Of a stretch of 50,816 nucleotides of DNA, positions 47,901 to 50,816 are shown piece by piece. The position numbers were made by a program, and so were the translations under genes. How positions within the stretch are numbered: position 1 is the first letter of the stretch; each line of letters opens with the position of its first letter. The notes beneath the pieces were generated by a model. The model saw only the letters and a list, made by a program, of their open reading frames with translations, did not search any database and was not told the origin of the DNA. The DNA comes from a virus. The DNA lies in IMG/VR virus record IMGVR_UViG_3300003823_000003, positions 1 through 50,816 of that record; one strand, 5' to 3'.

Positions 47901-48716
47901 ATGTCTAAAAATGCAGTTGCAGTTAAAGAAAGCGCTGAGGTCGTTGAGGCCTCCTTGCCTGCGGGCTATGACCTTGATGAGCTTCAAAGGGACGCCGCGG
48001 CCAACCCTCAGCTAAGCGCCGCCGACATCGCCATCCCCTTCTTGGTCATCCTTCAGACCAACTCGCCTCAGGTCAACCCCGCCAAGACCCAGTATATCCC
48101 TGGCGCCACGGCGGGGATGATCTATAACAGCGTCAGCGGGGAGGTCTACGACGGCCGCACCCAAGGGGTGGTAATCGTCCCTTGCGCCTATCACAGGGCC
48201 TACGTTGAGTGGGTTCACCGCGACAACGGTGGCGGCTGGGTGGCGGAGCACAGCATTGACTCCGACATCTTGTCTAGGACCACCCTTGACGAGAAAAAGA
48301 AGCCTCGGCTTGAGAACGGCAACGTGATCACCGAGACTGCCTACAACTACGTCTTGTTTCAAAACCCCACGACCGGCGCCTGGTCCCAGGCCCTTGTCGC
48401 CATGTCATCTACCCATCTCAAGGCCAACCGCAAGCTCAACCAGATGATCACGGCCTCAAAGATCCCTGGCACGGACATCCAGGCACCTCGGTTTTTGTAC
48501 GCCTACCAGCTGACCTCTACCATCGAGACCAAGGGCGAGAACGCCTTCTTTGTGCCGGAGCTTAAGAAGATCGAGAGCCCCATCGAGGTGACCCTCTACC
48601 GCCACGCCAAAAAATACGCTGAGGCGGTGAACAGCGGTAAGGTTCAAGTTGGGGCCGCCACCCAGGTCCCTGCCGCCGAGGAAAGTATCGACCCGGAGAC
48701 CGGTGAGATCCTTTAG
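47901..48716 (+). CDS. Putative ssDNA-binding or recombination accessory protein
   Basis: The 271-residue protein is beta-rich (FLVILQTNSPQVNPAKTQYI, GMIYNSVSGEVYDGRTQGVV, IVPCAYHRAYVEWVHRDNGG, AYNYVLFQNPTTGAWSQALV). It ends with an acidic, hydrophobic-tipped tail (EESIDPETGEIL), which recalls the partner-binding tails of phage ssDNA-binding proteins. It lies between the coiled-coil protein or nuclease genes and the SNF2-type helicase. I do not recognise the family with certainty; the assignment is from fold-like features, tail and neighbourhood. Confidence 0.6.
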   Translation: MSKNAVAVKESAEVVEASLPAGYDLDELQRDAAANPQLSAADIAIPFLVILQTNSPQVNPAKTQYIPGATAGMIYNSVSGEVYDGRTQGVVIVPCAYHRAYVEWVHRDNGGGWVAEHSIDSDILSRTTLDEKKKPRLENGNVITETAYNYVLFQNPTTGAWSQALVAMSSTHLKANRKLNQMITASKIPGTDIQAPRFLYAYQLTSTIETKGENAFFVPELKKIESPIEVTLYRHAKKYAEAVNSGKVQVGAATQVPAAEESIDPETGEIL

Positions 48717-48742
48717 CCATAACTAATAATCGATAAAAGCTA

Positions 48743-48787
48743 ACGGGTGGTCTTGACACATAGCAAAGTGTAAAGGCCACCCGTTTT
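48743..48787 (+). terminator. Hairpin terminator
   Basis: ACGGGTGG pairs with CCACCCGT, the stem continues inward through CTT/AAG and ACAC/GTGT, and TTTT follows the hairpin. It lies 26 bases after the preceding stop and just before the helicase gene. Confidence 0.7.
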
Positions 48788-48825
48788 AGTACCGTGGATA
48801 GCTACCCTAGCAAGGATTATTCCGA

Positions 48826-50283
48826 GTGGCTGACTTTTCAACCTATCTCTTTAACCTCACCCCCTATAGCTATCAGCTGAGGATCCTTGAGGAAACGTCA
48901 GATAAGGCCTATTGGGCGTGGCTGCTTGAGATGGGCCTGGGAAAGTCAAGGATCTTAATAGACAACGCGGCCTACCTTTACCTAAAGGGCGAGATAGACG
49001 CCCTTGTCTTTGTGGGGCCTAAGGGGTCCTACGCCAACTTTTATTGGGACCAACTGCCAACCCATCTGCCGCCCTCTGTGCCCTCACAAGCCTTTCTTTT
49101 TTCAACCCTAGTCGTCGCTAAGAGGTCAGGCAAGGACGAGCTGGCGCGTTTTCTCAAGCCGGCCAAGGCCCTTAAGGTCTTTATCATTAATGTCGAGGCG
49201 TTTATTACCGACTCAGGAAAGGCAGCCTTGACGGCCGTCTTTAAGAGCTTCCCTAAGGTTATATTCGCCCTTGACGAATCAACCTGTGTTAAGAACATAG
49301 ATGCCGCCAGGTCAAAGGCCGTCTATGCCTGGGCAGCCAAGGCCAAGTATAGAAGGATAATGACCGGCTCACCGGTCACCCAGTCCCCTTTAGACCTTTA
49401 TGGCCAGTCGTTGGTCCTTGGCAAAGGCATCCTTGGCCATAGCTCGTTTTACTCTTTTAGGGGCGAATACGCCACCCTCGTGACCGACTACTTTGGCCAG
49501 AGGGCCGTCAAGCGGGTCTCCGGCTATAGAAATCTTGACAAGCTGTCAGAGGTCATAAAGAGCTTCTCAACGCGGCTTACAAAGGAGGAGTGCCTTGACC
49601 TGCCGCCTAAGGTGTACTCCAAGCTTTATGTTGAGATGACGCCAGAGCAGCAGAGGCTCTACGAAAAGATGAGGGACGAAGCTCTTCTAACGCTAAATAG
49701 CGGTGAGGAGGTTGAGGTCACCACGGCCCTCGCTCAGATCGTTAAGCTGCATCAGATCTCCTGCGGGCAGCTTAAGCTAGACGACCGCTACGTCTCTATT
49801 GAGAACAATAGGGTCCCAGCGCTGCTTACTCTTCTAGAGGGCTATGCAGGCAAGGTGATCATCTGGGCCAACTACAGACAGACCTTAGAGGACGTCATTA
49901 AGGCCTTGAGGGAGGGCTACGGGGACGAGGCCGTCGTAGGCTACTACGGCGGGGTTAGTGAGGCGGATAGGGCTCTGGCCATCAAGGGCTTTCAGGACCC
50001 CAAATCCCCAGTTAGGTTTTTTGTGGCAAACCCCCAGAGCGGCGGCTACGGCCTCACGTTAACGGCAGCTCAACTTGTCGTCTACTACTCTAATGGCTAC
50101 TCTCTTGAGCAGCGGCTTCAAAGCGAGGACCGTGCTCACCGCATCGGGCAAACAGGCGCGGTAACCTATGTCGACCTAGTCTCGCGTGGGACCGTTGATG
50201 AAAAGATCATCGAGGTCCTAAGAGGCAAGAAAGACCTGGCAAATGAGGTGATGGGGGTTAGAAACTGGGCGGCCTGGCTTTAG
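48826..50283 (+). CDS. SNF2-type superfamily 2 DNA helicase/translocase
   Basis: A GTG start gives 485 residues. Motif I is MGLGKS (36-41), motif II is DEST (150-153), motif III is MTGSP, and motif VI is QSEDRAHRIGQTG, all typical of the SNF2 branch. Motif V is represented by NPQSGGYGLTLTAAQLVVYY. These enzymes translocate on duplex DNA. Phage relatives may remodel replication forks or recombination intermediates. It has its own upstream terminator, so it probably has its own promoter. Confidence 0.92.
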   Translation: MADFSTYLFNLTPYSYQLRILEETSDKAYWAWLLEMGLGKSRILIDNAAYLYLKGEIDALVFVGPKGSYANFYWDQLPTHLPPSVPSQAFLFSTLVVAKRSGKDELARFLKPAKALKVFIINVEAFITDSGKAALTAVFKSFPKVIFALDESTCVKNIDAARSKAVYAWAAKAKYRRIMTGSPVTQSPLDLYGQSLVLGKGILGHSSFYSFRGEYATLVTDYFGQRAVKRVSGYRNLDKLSEVIKSFSTRLTKEECLDLPPKVYSKLYVEMTPEQQRLYEKMRDEALLTLNSGEEVEVTTALAQIVKLHQISCGQLKLDDRYVSIENNRVPALLTLLEGYAGKVIIWANYRQTLEDVIKALREGYGDEAVVGYYGGVSEADRALAIKGFQDPKSPVRFFVANPQSGGYGLTLTAAQLVVYYSNGYSLEQRLQSEDRAHRIGQTGAVTYVDLVSRGTVDEKIIEVLRGKKDLANEVMGVRNWAAWL

Positions 50284-50382
50284 GCTTTTGTCTTAACGCT
50301 TTGTCTAACAGTTGCCAAGGCCTTTTGTACGTTAACCTGTGTTAAGGTAATAGTTGTAAAAACTCATTGGAGCATCTTGAGC

Positions 50383-50697
50383 ATGACATACGCCCCGGGC
50401 ACCCTCGTCCTGGTCCTAGGCCAGGTCTCAAAAACCCCCGACCCATCAACCGAAAACAGCCCTTACATCATTACTTTCCACCCCTCCCCGACCGACGTCG
50501 CCATCCACCCTGGCGCAATCATCGGCCCCGCAACCCTAATCGAAAAACCCCTGACCCCAGGCGATCGCGTCATCACCCCGACACATCACCCCGCAACCAT
50601 AATCGCCCTGGCCGGCTCTGACGCCTGGATTCGCACCGACGCCAACTCCCAAACCATTCTCCCAATCGCCAACCTCATCAGGCAGCCCTCTCAATGA
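50383..50697 (+). CDS. Small beta-rich protein of unknown function
   Basis: The ATG lies ten bases after GGAG; a TTG two codons earlier is possible. The 104-residue product (YAPGTLVLVLGQVSKTPDPS, IHPGAIIGPATLIEKPLTPG, DRVITPTHHPATIIALAGSD) looks like one or two SH3-like beta barrels. Its codons end mostly in C, unlike the neighbours. It overlaps the next gene (ATGA). No family is recognised. Confidence 0.6.
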   Translation: MTYAPGTLVLVLGQVSKTPDPSTENSPYIITFHPSPTDVAIHPGAIIGPATLIEKPLTPGDRVITPTHHPATIIALAGSDAWIRTDANSQTILPIANLIRQPSQ

Positions 50698-50816
50698 CCC
50701 GCCCCGAAACCCTTACCGCCATCCTCAACAACCTCGCCCATCAACCACGGTCCGAGGCCCTCGTCTCAGTGCTCAACCACTTCGACGACCCCTCCCTGCA
50801 AATTATCCTCGCCAAC
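50694..50816 (+). CDS. Start of a gene cut by the right window edge
   Basis: From an ATG in an ATGA overlap, 41 codons remain open to the edge (TRPETLTAILNNLAHQPRSE, VLNHFDDPSLQIILAN). The composition resembles the gene before it. It is too short to identify. Confidence 0.5.
   Translation, partial: MTRPETLTAILNNLAHQPRSEALVSVLNHFDDPSLQIILAN

Noticed and set aside
1-50816. Diversity-generating retroelement acting on the fibre genes
   Set aside because: No reverse transcriptase gene or template/variable repeat pair was seen in the window.

Overview
The window is a roughly 51 kb piece of a tailed-phage genome; both ends cut through genes. It looks like a contractile-tail (myovirus-type) phage. 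It has a terminase, portal, protease, scaffold and HK97-type capsid block, a tail sheath and tube pair, a tape measure with a lytic transglycosylase domain, and a P2/Pam3-like simple baseplate (hub, plug, Gp138-like spike, gp25-like wedge, gpJ, fibre adaptor). These are followed by collar, spike and fibre proteins. The GC-rich codon use of most genes and the family make-up suggest a proteobacterial host. The sequence does not fix the genus. I saw no integrase, repressor, tRNA gene, CRISPR array or canonical holin/endolysin pair.

Layout: positions 1 to about 31.4 kb are one long leftward (minus-strand) block. From its promoter-proximal end it holds a NusG-like factor, small and large terminase, portal, minor head protein, several virion proteins, a NUDIX-protease fusion, scaffold, cement and major capsid. 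Neck proteins, sheath, tube, chaperone, tape measure, baseplate and fibres follow. Genes overlap heavily through ATGA, TTGA, GTGA and TAATG junctions. A good sigma70-type promoter, followed at once by two RNA hairpins separated by one base, lies between the NusG-like gene and the terminase genes. I read this as the late promoter and leader.

Positions 31.4 to 32.2 kb are an AT-rich non-coding control region with a 13-bp inverted repeat and helically phased CCAAGCC repeats. To its right lie two small rightward genes, then a leftward pair (primase-helicase and an unknown protein). A string of small rightward regulatory or accessory genes follows (36.1-39.1 kb), interrupted by a repeat-rich non-coding stretch with four 21-bp tandem repeats.

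Positions 39.2-50.7 kb are the rightward replication and nucleotide-metabolism module. It holds a DnaQ-like exonuclease, a free-standing LAGLIDADG homing endonuclease on the opposite strand, a methyltransferase, a MazG-like pyrophosphohydrolase, a P-loop kinase fused to a glycosylase-fold-like domain, a thymidylate-synthase homologue whose base-recognition Asn is Asp (as in dCMP hydroxymethylases), dCMP deaminase, family A DNA polymerase (Leu at the 762 position), a PD-(D/E)XK nuclease, a putative ssDNA-binding protein and an SNF2-type helicase.

The most interesting points are: the possible cytosine-modification module at 40.5-44.5 kb; the phage NusG-like factor with a put-like leader; two virion genes that appear to start on ATT and ATC, each with a well-placed ribosome-binding site; an alternative reading frame behind the tail chaperone; a recurrent beta domain inserted into several virion proteins; and Sec signal peptides on two fibre-like proteins.
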